NCBI GenBank assembly: GCA_021741245.1
Contig: JAIOYF010000002.1
Location: 310,001 to 374,000 of the forward strand
DNA length: 64,000 bases
DNA from: Paracoccaceae bacterium
GTDB lineage: Bacteria > Pseudomonadota > Alphaproteobacteria > Rhodobacterales > Rhodobacteraceae
Reading direction: 5' to 3'
Positions 19,027 through 28,720 of this stretch are shown piece after piece. The translations under genes and the position numbers were made by a program. Below the pieces are notes generated by a model. That model was given only the letters and a program-made list of their open reading frames with translations, had not been told where the DNA came from and ran no database searches. Each line of letters starts with the position of its first letter. Position 1 is the first letter of the stretch.

Positions 19027-20100
19027 TTATTCCCCGTAGGCGTTCTTGTCGTGTTTCTCGACAATGGCAGCAAAGCGGCGGTTAAAGCGTTCGTCGGCCT
19101 TGGCCTTTTGCTCCAACACCTTGCGGGCAAAGACCATGTGATCCTCATGCGCCTCCAGCATGTCGGCCATCCGGGCATTGGTGGCAGCGCCAATACCCGC
19201 CATTGCAGCCTGCGCCTCTTGGTCGGTCTTGACGCCAATCTCGTTTATCCGGTGCGCCACATCTTGCTGCTGCGCGGTTTTCAGGCTGGCGGTCAGCGCA
19301 TCATACAAGACAACGCGCTGCTTGGTGTCGGTCTGCAACTTGTTGATCAGCACAAGCTGAGTGGCGGCCTGATTTTGCAAGCTGTCCATCCATGTCTTGC
19401 CCTTTTCGATATACCGCTCCAGCGTCTGGGATTTCGCCAGTTTGACCTGCTCATCTTGGACCAACGCGTTATAGCGCCCGTTCAATTCGGCCAATTCGGT
19501 TTCCAGCTTGGTCCGGGCGGCGGCATCTTGTTCAACGCTGATCTTGTTTTCCAACTCGATGATGCGTGGGTCCATCGCCGCAATCTCGGCCCGCACAGCC
19601 TCCAGCCCGGAAACGGTTTCCTCGCGTTCCGTCAGCGTGCCAGACAGGTTTGTCTCAACACTCGATTTCTGACCGTTCAGCATATCAAGCTGGCCTTGCA
19701 ACAGCCGCACAATCACATCCGACTTCGAGATCAGATCTTGCAACTTGTCGTCAATGCTCGCGGTGCGCAGCCGTTCTTGACGCATCGATTCCGACTTGGC
19801 GCTGCTGAAAATCCCGATGAAACTTTCCATCCCGGATTTCGACCGCATCTCATCAAAATCCCGCGAAAACCCTGCGGTGACATCATCCAGACCCATGATG
19901 AGTTCTGCGATATTGGCATTCATCAGATCGGTATGTTTGTGCACGTCGTCCAGCGTGGCATTCTCGATATCAATCGCCGCCTCGCCCGTGGCCAGCTTTT
20001 GGCGCGCCACCTCTATGCGGCTGGTGATGGCAGAAATCTTTGCCTGTGCCTCGGCCACCTGCTTTTGGCTTGCTTCAATTTGCGTCTCAAAATCGGCCAT
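19027..20100 (-). CDS. Long coiled-coil protein, unknown function
   Basis: MADFETQIEASQKQVAEAQAKISAITSRIEVARQKLATGEAAI...; heptad-rich throughout, no TM or signal peptide. Confidence 0.75.
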   Translation of the reverse strand: MADFETQIEASQKQVAEAQAKISAITSRIEVARQKLATGEAAIDIENATLDDVHKHTDLMNANIAELIMGLDDVTAGFSRDFDEMRSKSGMESFIGIFSSAKSESMRQERLRTASIDDKLQDLISKSDVIVRLLQGQLDMLNGQKSSVETNLSGTLTEREETVSGLEAVRAEIAAMDPRIIELENKISVEQDAAARTKLETELAELNGRYNALVQDEQVKLAKSQTLERYIEKGKTWMDSLQNQAATQLVLINKLQTDTKQRVVLYDALTASLKTAQQQDVAHRINEIGVKTDQEAQAAMAGIGAATNARMADMLEAHEDHMVFARKVLEQKAKADERFNRRFAAIVEKHDKNAYGE

Positions 20101-20233
20101 TATGCCCTCCGTTGGACTTTGCCTTGATGGTTCTTGGACCCTGATGTTACTTAGGAATGTAAATCCAAATTACATCCCCGCTTTTTGGGAAAACGCATTG
20201 CCGAAAATCCTGTAGCGCGTCACGATACCCCAC

Positions 20234-21502
20234 ATGTTCAATGGACCCATTCTTGCCGCAGTCGATGCCCGTCGCCAAGACCTTATTGGCCTGACGCAGG
20301 ACCTTATCCGCATTCCCACCCTGAATCCGCCGGGCCGCATGTACCGCGAGGTTTGTGACTATCTGGCGGCCCGCCTGATGGCACAGGGTTTTGCGGTGGA
20401 AATGATCCGGGCCTTTGGTGCGCCGGGCGACAGTGACAGCTATCCGCGCTGGAATATGGTGGCCCGGTTGGAACGAGGGCGCGGGGACTGTGTGCATTTC
20501 AACAGCCACCATGATGTGGTGGAGGTCGGCCACGGCTGGACGCGTGACCCCTTTGGCGGCGAATTGGACGGCGACCGCATCTATGGCCGGGGGGCCTGCG
20601 ATATGAAGGGGGGCCTTGCGGCCAGCGTTATTGCTGCCGAGGCGTTTGTTGCCGCCCGCCCCGACTGGCAGGGCGCAATTGAGATTTCCGCCACGGCGGA
20701 TGAGGAATCTGGCGGCTATGGCGGCGTCGCCTATCTGGCCGAACGGGGCTATTTCTCGCCCGACCGCGTGCAGCATGTCATCATCCCCGAACCCTTGCAC
20801 AAGGACCGCATCTGCCTTGGCCATCGCGGTGTGTGGTGGGCCGAGATTGAAACCCATGGCCGGATCGCCCATGGCTCCATGCCCTTTCTGGGCGACAGCG
20901 CGATCCGCCATATGGGCGCGGTTCTGGCCGAGATTGAAGAGCGGCTTTACCCTTTGCTCGCCACCAAACACACCGCCATGCCTGTGGTGCCCGAGGGCGC
21001 GCGGCAATCCACCCTGAACATCAATTCTATCCATGGAGGTGAGGCCGAGCCCGAGGCAGGCTATACCGGCCTGCCCGCCCCCTGTGTGGCCGATCGCTGC
21101 CGCATCATCATCGACCGCCGGTTTTTGATTGAAGAAGATTTGACAACGGTTAAAGCCGAAATGGTGACGGTGCTGGAGCGGGTAAAGGCAGAGCGGCCGG
21201 GATTCTCTTATGAAATCCGCGATTTATTCGAGGTGCATCCGGTGATGGCAGACCGCAAGGCACCCGTGGTGCGTTCAACCGCCGAGGCGATTGAGCGGGT
21301 CTTGGCGCGGACGGCAGATTACGTCGTCTCCCCCGGCACCTATGATCAAAAGCATATCGACCGGATTGGTCGGCTGAAAAACTGCATCGCTTATGGGCCT
21401 GGGCTTTTGCATCTTGCGCATCAGCCGGATGAATGGGTGGGCGTGCAAGACATGATCGACAGCGCCAAGGTCATGGCGCTGGTTCTGGATGATCTGTTGT
21501 AA
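20234..21502 (+). CDS. M20-family peptidase/deacylase (ArgE/DapE-like)
   Basis: FNSHHDVVEVGHGWTRDPFGGELDGDRIYGRGACDMKGG; TADEESGGYGG; IIDRRFLIEED. Confidence 0.85.
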   Translation: MFNGPILAAVDARRQDLIGLTQDLIRIPTLNPPGRMYREVCDYLAARLMAQGFAVEMIRAFGAPGDSDSYPRWNMVARLERGRGDCVHFNSHHDVVEVGHGWTRDPFGGELDGDRIYGRGACDMKGGLAASVIAAEAFVAARPDWQGAIEISATADEESGGYGGVAYLAERGYFSPDRVQHVIIPEPLHKDRICLGHRGVWWAEIETHGRIAHGSMPFLGDSAIRHMGAVLAEIEERLYPLLATKHTAMPVVPEGARQSTLNINSIHGGEAEPEAGYTGLPAPCVADRCRIIIDRRFLIEEDLTTVKAEMVTVLERVKAERPGFSYEIRDLFEVHPVMADRKAPVVRSTAEAIERVLARTADYVVSPGTYDQKHIDRIGRLKNCIAYGPGLLHLAHQPDEWVGVQDMIDSAKVMALVLDDLL

Positions 21503-21570
21503 GGGGGCGCTGCCCCCTTTCCGCGGGTCTTGCAGACCCGCTGACCCCCGGGATATTTTTGAACAAATGA
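21501..21570. repeat. REP-like palindromic element (two consecutive hairpins plus conserved-looking tail)
   Basis: aagggggcgctgcccccttt then GCGGGTCT-tgc-AGACCCGC then tgacccccgggatatttttgaacaaatgaa. Confidence 0.6.
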
Positions 21571-21572
21571 AA

Positions 21573-23549
21573 TCAAAGCGTGAGCGCGAGTTTTCGCCCC
21601 TCGTGAAAGGCATAAGGGGCCTGCCGGGGGGCAACACAGTCGCCGATGCGGTGAGTGGCTTTTCCGGCAAAGGCTTCAGGCCAAGGGTCAAAGGCCATGT
21701 TTGTGGTGGCCATGATCAGGCCCGAGGCGGGCAGCGTCTCCTCAGCCCCAGTCAGCAAGGAGCGCAGCGTGATACCATTGCCATGCCAGCGGGTCAGGCA
21801 ATGTTCTGTCAGCATTTTCACCCCAAGACGGGCTAGGCGCTGGCGGGCTGGAGCATCGGCAGAGGTGCGGGTGATCTCACGCCCCACATAGGGGTCGGGG
21901 GTTACCAGCGTGACGTGATGGCCGCGCTCGGCCAAGGTCCAGGCGGTGCCGACGCCGCGCCAATTGCCGCCCTCATCATAGACAACGACATGATCACCCA
22001 AGCGTGCTTCGCGGCGCATTGCGGCCTCGGCAGACCAAACGCCGCCCAGATCGCGGCCCGGCAGGGGGCCAAGGTCGGGTGCCCATCTTTGCCGCGCCTG
22101 ATCGTCGGGCAAGGACCCTGTGGCAAGGACGATCGTATCGGCAGGGTGGGCGGCGATCTCATCGATGTCGAGGAAGGTGTTGAGGCGCAGAGTGACGGCA
22201 AGGTTTGTGAACTGTCGTTCATACCAATCGAGCAAATCGAGGATCTGCGCCCGGCGCGGCTGTTCGCCTGCCAGCCGGAATTGACCGCCGATCTTTGGCA
22301 AGGCCTCCACAATTTCCACGCTATGTCCGCGTTCTGCCGCAACGCGGGCGGCCTCCAGTCCCGCCGGGCCTGCACCCACCACCAGAACCGAGCGCGGCGT
22401 CAAGGATTTGGTAAAGCGGTCACCACCCCATTCCCATTCCCGCCCGACCGAGGGGTTGATAAGGCACGAAATCCAGTAATCACGCGACCGTCTGCCCCAA
22501 CACATCTGGTTGCAAGAAATGCAGCCCCGCACATCTTGCGCCCGCCCTTCGGTGGTTTTGCGCGCGAGATGCGGGTCAGCGATCTGGCCGCGCACGATCG
22601 AGACCAGATCGGCTTGACCACTCGCGATGATGCTTTCGGCGTTTTCGGGCGTTCGAACATGCGCCTCGGACGTGACCACGGCATGTTTTACGATGCCTTT
22701 GAGCACCTCGGTCACGGGCGCGGTCAGCTTTTCACCAAACAGGAACGTGGGCATCAGGCGTTCGAAATCCAGATAGCCGCCATGGCCGCAGGTGATGTAA
22801 TCAACGTGGCCCGTCGCATCATGCAGCGCCACGATTTCGCTCAACTGTTCCAGCGATAGCAGAACTTTCTGGCTATCGGACCAGCTTATGGCCAGACCAA
22901 TGATGAAATCCTCGCCGCATGTACGGCGGATGCCTTCGATGATGCGGCGCGAAAAGCGGGTGCGGTTTTCTAGGCTGCCGCCCCACGCATCGTCACGGGT
23001 GTTTGACCACGGCGTCCAGAACTGATCGAGCAGCGAGTGATAGGCGGCCCATACCTCAACCCCTTGAAATCCTGACTTTTTGCAGCGGATGGCGGCGACG
23101 ATATGGGCCTCTATCAGCTCTTCAATCTCGGCCACGGTCATGCGGTGAGAGCCGTCACTGTCGTGATAGCTGACGTGGCCCGATGGGGACCAATGCGGCG
23201 CAAAGCTGAGGTCGGAATCGCCATGCGCGCCGATGTGGTAAAGCTGTTGGCATATGACCGCGCCTGCGGCTTTGACCTCATCCGTAATTGTTTGAAATGG
23301 CTTGATAATCGCATCACTGGAATGGAGAAGATTGCCGCGGGTCAGAACCCCGGTGCGGTGCACTGGCACAGGCTCCACCACAATCATGGCGGCCCCGCCA
23401 AGGGCCCGTTCCAAAAGGTATTTTCCCATGCGCGGGCCGGGGATGCCCTGATCTGCCATATTGTTGGTATGGGCGCCAAAAACGATGCGGTTGCGCAGGG
23501 TTTGACCGCGCAAGCTAAGGGGCGACAACAGGTGGTGATGGTGGGTCAT
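21573..23549 (-). CDS. FMN/FAD-dependent oxidoreductase, trimethylamine-dehydrogenase / 2,4-dienoyl-CoA-reductase-like
   Basis: Old-yellow-enzyme N-terminus (LSPLSLRGQTLRNRIVFGAHTN), 4Fe-4S cysteines CISCNQMCW...SCLINPSVG, then FAD domain VLVVGAGPAGLEAARVAAERGH. ORF extends to 23690; start set at MTHHHHLLSPLS. Confidence 0.85.
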   Translation of the reverse strand: MTHHHHLLSPLSLRGQTLRNRIVFGAHTNNMADQGIPGPRMGKYLLERALGGAAMIVVEPVPVHRTGVLTRGNLLHSSDAIIKPFQTITDEVKAAGAVICQQLYHIGAHGDSDLSFAPHWSPSGHVSYHDSDGSHRMTVAEIEELIEAHIVAAIRCKKSGFQGVEVWAAYHSLLDQFWTPWSNTRDDAWGGSLENRTRFSRRIIEGIRRTCGEDFIIGLAISWSDSQKVLLSLEQLSEIVALHDATGHVDYITCGHGGYLDFERLMPTFLFGEKLTAPVTEVLKGIVKHAVVTSEAHVRTPENAESIIASGQADLVSIVRGQIADPHLARKTTEGRAQDVRGCISCNQMCWGRRSRDYWISCLINPSVGREWEWGGDRFTKSLTPRSVLVVGAGPAGLEAARVAAERGHSVEIVEALPKIGGQFRLAGEQPRRAQILDLLDWYERQFTNLAVTLRLNTFLDIDEIAAHPADTIVLATGSLPDDQARQRWAPDLGPLPGRDLGGVWSAEAAMRREARLGDHVVVYDEGGNWRGVGTAWTLAERGHHVTLVTPDPYVGREITRTSADAPARQRLARLGVKMLTEHCLTRWHGNGITLRSLLTGAEETLPASGLIMATTNMAFDPWPEAFAGKATHRIGDCVAPRQAPYAFHEGRKLALTL

Positions 23550-23739
23550 GGCGGCCTTTCCCTTTGCCTCAGCATGGGCGCGCTGTGACTGGGGCGTGAG
23601 GAGCCGGGGCGACCTTTGATGGCACATTTGCGGCGTGGGGGAAGTGTGCCTTTTGTGTGCACACAAAGGGATCATGTGAAAGATGCACAAAGGCCGCCAA
23701 GACGGGCGGCCTTTGTGGAAACGGGCGCGAGAGGATAGA

Positions 23740-25197
23740 TTATTCCGCCGCGTCTTTCAGCGTGAAATCATAGCCCGAGATGGCCTTGGCCTCCAGAAAC
23801 TCTTCCAGCCCCCAGATCCCGCCCTCACGTGCGCGGCCCGATTGCTTGACGCCGCCAAAGGGCGACCCTGCGCCACGGGGTTTGCCGTTCATCTCGACCA
23901 TGCCCGAACGAAGCTGCCGCGACAGGCGGTTGGCGCGGGCGGGGTCGCCGGTTTGGACATAGTTGGTCAGGCCGTAAGGCGTGTCATTGGCGATGCGGAT
24001 CGCCTCTGCCTCATCCTCAAAAGGGATGATCGACAGGACGGGGCCAAAGATCTCTTCTTGTTCGATGGTCATGCCCGGGGTGACATCGGCAAAGATCGTG
24101 GGCTTGACGTAAAAGCCCCGGTTGAACCCATCGGGCAGGCCGGGGCCACCACAGGCAAGGCGCGCGCCTTCATCAATCCCTTTTTGGATATAACCCTGAA
24201 TCTGGTCCCACTGGCGCTTGTTCACCACAGGGCCGATATGCGGGCCGGGCTGATTGGCGGGGCCGACGGTGAGGGAATTGGCCACGGCAACCGCTTTTGT
24301 GACCGTTTGGTCATAAACACTACGTTCAACCAACATGCGCGACGGGGCGTTGCAGGATTGGCCTGTATTTTCCATCATCCTGCGGACCGAACGTTCAACG
24401 GCCATTTCATCCGCATCGGCAAACACAAGGTTCGCGCCCTTGCCCCCCAGTTCCAGCGCCACACGCTTCAGTGTTTCGGCCGCCGCCTTGGAAATCGCGC
24501 GTCCGGCGCGGGTGGAGCCGGTAAACGAGATCATCTCAACATCCGGGTGAGTCGATAGCTGGGTCCCAACACCGGGGCCATCGCCGTTCACAAGGTTGAA
24601 CACGCCCGCAGGAATGCCCGCGTCATGGCAGAACTCGGCAAAGAGCATGGCGTTCAGCGGGCTTTCCTCGGAGGGTTTGAGAACACAGGTGCAGCCCGCC
24701 AGCATGGCCGGAATCGCCTTGAGCGCGATCTGGTTCACGGGCCAGTTCCAAGGGGTGATCAGGCCAACGACGCCGATGGGTTCCATCGCAATCGCGGCCC
24801 CCGGTGCATGCGGGCCAAGCGGACGGACCCATTCGATATGCTCGAACGCCTTGAGGAAGTTGTTGGTGTGCCACGGCAGGCACGTGGCCTGATCGGACAG
24901 GGCGAAGTCGATGGGCGCGCCCATTTCCATACTGATCGCCTCGGCAAATTCCTGCTCGCGGGCGTTGTATTGATCCAGGATGGCGGCGACCAAACGGGCG
25001 CGTTCCGCTGGCGGGGTGGCGGCCCATGCGGGCAGGGCTGCCTTGGCTGCGGCGACGGCGGCGTCGGTATCGGCCTGATCGCCAAGACTGATGACGGCGC
25101 AAGGCTCCTCGGTCGAGGGGTCGATGACGTTCAGATCGCGCGCGAGGGCGGGTGCCACCCAAGCGCCGTTGATGTAGAAGTTGCGTTTGGCAAGCAT
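23740..25197 (-). CDS. Aldehyde dehydrogenase family protein
   Basis: MLAKRNFYINGAWVAP; ELGGKGANLVFADAD; NTGQSCNAPSRMLV; EIFGPVLSIIPF. Confidence 0.92.
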   Translation of the reverse strand: MLAKRNFYINGAWVAPALARDLNVIDPSTEEPCAVISLGDQADTDAAVAAAKAALPAWAATPPAERARLVAAILDQYNAREQEFAEAISMEMGAPIDFALSDQATCLPWHTNNFLKAFEHIEWVRPLGPHAPGAAIAMEPIGVVGLITPWNWPVNQIALKAIPAMLAGCTCVLKPSEESPLNAMLFAEFCHDAGIPAGVFNLVNGDGPGVGTQLSTHPDVEMISFTGSTRAGRAISKAAAETLKRVALELGGKGANLVFADADEMAVERSVRRMMENTGQSCNAPSRMLVERSVYDQTVTKAVAVANSLTVGPANQPGPHIGPVVNKRQWDQIQGYIQKGIDEGARLACGGPGLPDGFNRGFYVKPTIFADVTPGMTIEQEEIFGPVLSIIPFEDEAEAIRIANDTPYGLTNYVQTGDPARANRLSRQLRSGMVEMNGKPRGAGSPFGGVKQSGRAREGGIWGLEEFLEAKAISGYDFTLKDAAE

Positions 25198-25456
25198 GCG
25201 GACCCCCGGTGATAATTTGATCATATTCTGACAGGTTGTAACGCATGCTGCAACCATCGTCGCGCGACTGGCTTCCCAACCACCCAAGCCGCAGGGCGAA
25301 CGGTCGGCAGTCGCCCGTGGCACGGTGATTTCCTTCCAAAAACGGGGGCACAGGGCGAATCGTTGTTCCAAATTGGGGTCTGTGAGACGAAAGGGGGGAT
25401 GAAAAACCGGGGCTGAATGGCTATCTGTTGCCTAGAACATGACGAAAGGTTCCCAC

Positions 25457-26110
25457 ATGTCGATCCGCATCAATGACATCGCCCCCGACTTCACCGCCGA
25501 CTCGACGGCGGGTCAAATCAAGTTCCATGACTGGCTGGGCGACGCCTATGCCATCATCTTCAGCCATCCGCGCGACTTTACCCCGGTGTGCACGACCGAA
25601 TTCGGGGCCGTGGCGCAACTGGCGGCAGAGTGGAAAAAACGCAACACCAAGGTAATTGGCGTTTCTGTCGATTCTGTGGAAGAGCATCAGAAATGGAAGC
25701 GCGACATCGAAGCCTTTGGCGGCTCCCCCGCTGATTTCCCGATCATCGACGACACGAGCCTGACAGTGTCCAAGGCGTTCGATATGCTGCCAGCCGAGTT
25801 TTACTTGCCCGAGGGGCGCACCCCGGCCAATACCGCAACGGTGCGGTCGGTCTATATCATCGGGCCGGACAAAAAGGTGCGGTTGACCATGACCTATCCG
25901 ATGTCGGTGGGCCGCAACTTTGCGGAAATTCTGCGGGCGTTGGATGCGGTGCAGGCCACCGATGGCGTGCCGCTGGCGACACCCGCCAACTGGCAGCCCG
26001 GTCAGGATGTGATCGTGGCGCTAAGCCTGACAGACGAACAGGCCAAGGAGCGCTTTGGCGATCTGGATATCAAGCTGCCCTATCTGCGCTTTGCCAAGGC
26101 GCCGCAGTGA
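25457..26110 (+). CDS. Peroxiredoxin (1-Cys / Prx6 type)
   Basis: MSIRINDIAPDFTADSTAGQIKFHDWLGDAYAIIFSHPRDFTPVCTTEFG. Confidence 0.93.
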   Translation: MSIRINDIAPDFTADSTAGQIKFHDWLGDAYAIIFSHPRDFTPVCTTEFGAVAQLAAEWKKRNTKVIGVSVDSVEEHQKWKRDIEAFGGSPADFPIIDDTSLTVSKAFDMLPAEFYLPEGRTPANTATVRSVYIIGPDKKVRLTMTYPMSVGRNFAEILRALDAVQATDGVPLATPANWQPGQDVIVALSLTDEQAKERFGDLDIKLPYLRFAKAPQ

Positions 26111-26128
26111 TCTGACGCACGGAATGAG

Positions 26129-26160
26129 GCCCCCGGTTCTTGCGAGCCGGGGGTTTTTCT
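26129..26160 (+). terminator. Rho-independent terminator after peroxiredoxin gene
   Basis: cccccggttcttgcgagccgggggttttt. Confidence 0.75.
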
Positions 26161-26701
26161 ATGTGCGGGTGCGGTCAGCCAACAGGCCGATCAGCAGCCG
26201 CGCCTCGGGCGTGGGTTGCGCCTCAACACGCTGGTAGTCGCGGCAATCGGCGCTGCGGGTGACAAGGCCAAGCTCGACCATGGTGCGGCGCAAAATGGGT
26301 GGGTCGCCAAAGCCGTGCCATTGGGTCAGAACCGCGCTGAACTGCCGCTCGGTCAGGGTGATGCGGGGCGGCAACCGCGCCCACAGGGCGCGCACGGCCA
26401 GATGTTGCAGCGCGGTGCGCGCAGGCCAAGTGGCAAGCCGCCCCTGCCCGTCGAAATGGCGCAAGGTGGCCTCGATCTTGGCGTGATCTGGGGCGGGTGC
26501 GGCGGGGCTGTCCAGCCGCACTTGGGCGGTGGCCGAGGACCGAAGGTGTTGGACGTTGCGAAAGCCTGCTGCGCGGGCGGCCATATTCATCAGTGCAAGA
26601 TGGCCGGGGATTTCGTGGGCGGCGGTCAACTCCCGGCGCAAGGTTTTTGCAAAGGCCGACAGGTCCGGCACAGGCAGGGAAAGGGCGTCTTTGGTCATCA
26701 T
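26159..26701 (-). CDS. DUF2087 domain protein
   Basis: ILRRTMVELGLVTRSADCRDYQRVE resembles the DUF2087 C-terminus. Start uncertain; ORF extends to 26725. Confidence 0.7.
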   Translation of the reverse strand: MMTKDALSLPVPDLSAFAKTLRRELTAAHEIPGHLALMNMAARAAGFRNVQHLRSSATAQVRLDSPAAPAPDHAKIEATLRHFDGQGRLATWPARTALQHLAVRALWARLPPRITLTERQFSAVLTQWHGFGDPPILRRTMVELGLVTRSADCRDYQRVEAQPTPEARLLIGLLADRTRT

Positions 26702-26865
26702 AACCTCATGGATCAGGCCCGACATGACGTGGTCACCGACTTGCGCTTGGGCCCCATGGGGGATGCAACCGTTTCAATCCCGATGCAGGTTTAGCTGCCC
26801 CTTTTGAGGGCCGGTGACGCCTGGGTGAACTGCTGACCCGTGGCCGTTCCTTAGCCCACGCCCAA

Positions 26866-27654
26866 TCAAAGGTCAAAGGTTGCGAAAATCGGCACGTGAT
26901 CTGACGGCTGCACCCAACCACGCGCATCGCGCAAAATCTTGCTGGAATGGGCCGCCCCGGAAATATCGGGCGTAGCCCAAACATGATCTAAGCGGCGCCC
27001 CTTGTCCGCCGTATCCCAATCGGCGGCGCGATAGGACCACCAGCTGTAAAGCAACCCCTCGGGGATATCCTGCCGGGTGATGTCGACCCATTTTCCGGCC
27101 TCCATCACAGCGTTGAGGTGATCCACCTCCACCGGGGTATGGCTAACGATCTTCAAAAGCTGCTTGTGATTCCACACATCATCTTCGCGCGGGGCAATGT
27201 TCAGATCACCCACCAAAATGGCACGGTCTGGCGTTTCCCATCGGCACCAATCGCGCATCTCGGTCAGGAAATCGAGCTTTTGGCCGAACTTTTCGTTCTG
27301 CTCCCGGTCAGGAATATCGCCACCGGCAGGCACATAGCAGTTGTGAATGGTCACCCCATTTTCCAGCCGCGCCGCCACATGGCGAGCATGGCCTAGGCTG
27401 GCAAAATCACGCTCGCCCGCATCCATGATCGGCAGTTTGGACAAGATCGCCACGCCGTTGTAGCCCTTTTGCCCGCGCGCCACCATGTAGCGGTAGCCAA
27501 GCGCCTGAAACTGCTCAAGCGGAATTTTCTCGACCGGGCTTTTGCATTCTTGCAGGCACAGAATATCGGGCTGCTCTTCGGACATCAGACGGGCCACCAG
27601 CCCTTCACGCAGACGCACCGAATTGATGTTCCAAGTGGCGAGGGTAAAGGGCAT
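26866..27654 (-). CDS. xth: Exodeoxyribonuclease III family protein
   Basis: MPFTLATWNINSVRLREGLVARLMSEEQPDILCLQECK; VGDLNIAP; LDHVWAT; SDHVPIFATFDL. Confidence 0.92.
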   Translation of the reverse strand: MPFTLATWNINSVRLREGLVARLMSEEQPDILCLQECKSPVEKIPLEQFQALGYRYMVARGQKGYNGVAILSKLPIMDAGERDFASLGHARHVAARLENGVTIHNCYVPAGGDIPDREQNEKFGQKLDFLTEMRDWCRWETPDRAILVGDLNIAPREDDVWNHKQLLKIVSHTPVEVDHLNAVMEAGKWVDITRQDIPEGLLYSWWSYRAADWDTADKGRRLDHVWATPDISGAAHSSKILRDARGWVQPSDHVPIFATFDL

Positions 27655-27741
27655 CTGGCTTCTCCTGTTGGACCGCCAAACCCTATCCGCGGCACAGGCC
27701 AGCCTCAAGCGAAGGATGCGGCGGTGGGGTCAGTGAGGGAC

Positions 27742-27769
27742 AAAAAAAGGCCGGGCACAAGGCCCGGCC
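27742..27769 (-). terminator. Rho-independent terminator of the downstream response-regulator transcript
   Basis: On the minus strand: GGCCGGGCCTTGTGCCCGGCCTTTTTTT. Confidence 0.7.
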
Positions 27770-27880
27770 AGGTCCAACAGGGAGGTGTCGTGCCATAACC
27801 CCGACACGACAAGGGGAACTTTCAGTCATCAATCTCTACAACAATAGTATAAGAATGATGAATACGGCAACAATAGGACG

Positions 27881-28567
27881 CTAGGCCACCAATCGATATC
27901 CGCCGCTCTCTGTGACCAAAATGCGTGCATTTGACGGATCGGGTTCAATCTTTTGGCGAAGTCTGTAGATATGCGTTTCTAGCGTATGAGTCGTTACCCC
28001 GGCGTTATAGCCCCAAACCTCATGCAACAGCACATCGCGGGCCACAACGCCCGATTGCGCACGATACAGGAACTTCAGGATATTGGTTTCCTTTTCCGTC
28101 AGCCGAATTTTCCTTTCCTTCTCATCCAAAAGCAATTTCTGTGCCGGTTTGAACGTATAAGGCCCAAGTTGAAAAATAGCGTCTTCGGATTGTTCGTGCT
28201 GGCGCAGCTGCGCCCGGATGCGCGCCAAAAGAACGGGGAATTTGAAGGGCTTGGTCACATAGTCATTGGCACCTGCGTCCAACCCTAAAATTGTATCGGC
28301 ATCGGTATCATGCCCGGTCAACATCAGGATCGGGCATTTGACTCCTTGTTTGCGCATCCGGCGGCACAACTCGCGGCCGTCGGTATCAGGCAAACCCACA
28401 TCCAGAATGACCAGATCATAGATCGCGGCCTTGGCCTTCTCCATGCCTTCGGCACCGGTGCTGCCCTCAAAGACATCAAAGTCCTCGGTCATCACCAATT
28501 GCTCGCTCAACGCCTCACGCAGATCGTCGTCGTCGTCTATCAGCAGAATTTTGCGAAGTCCGGCCAT
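27881..28567 (-). CDS. OmpR/PhoB-family response regulator (no adjacent histidine kinase)
   Basis: KILLIDDDDDLREALSEQL; VILDVGLPDTDG; TKPF; winged-helix C-terminus VWGYNAGVTTHTLETHIYRLRQKIEPD. Confidence 0.93.
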   Translation of the reverse strand: MAGLRKILLIDDDDDLREALSEQLVMTEDFDVFEGSTGAEGMEKAKAAIYDLVILDVGLPDTDGRELCRRMRKQGVKCPILMLTGHDTDADTILGLDAGANDYVTKPFKFPVLLARIRAQLRQHEQSEDAIFQLGPYTFKPAQKLLLDEKERKIRLTEKETNILKFLYRAQSGVVARDVLLHEVWGYNAGVTTHTLETHIYRLRQKIEPDPSNARILVTESGGYRLVA

Positions 28568-28720
28568 GGAAGCCTCCGTTGCGTCTGTTGGAAAAGACAT
28601 GCGCATGGATCGCGCACGCGGCAAGAATTGCAACCATCGTCTCACGCGGTCGTGTCACATGACGGGGATATGTTTCAATTTCCTTGCGTCCCCGCTAGAT
28701 GATGGATGCAGGAGAGTGAC

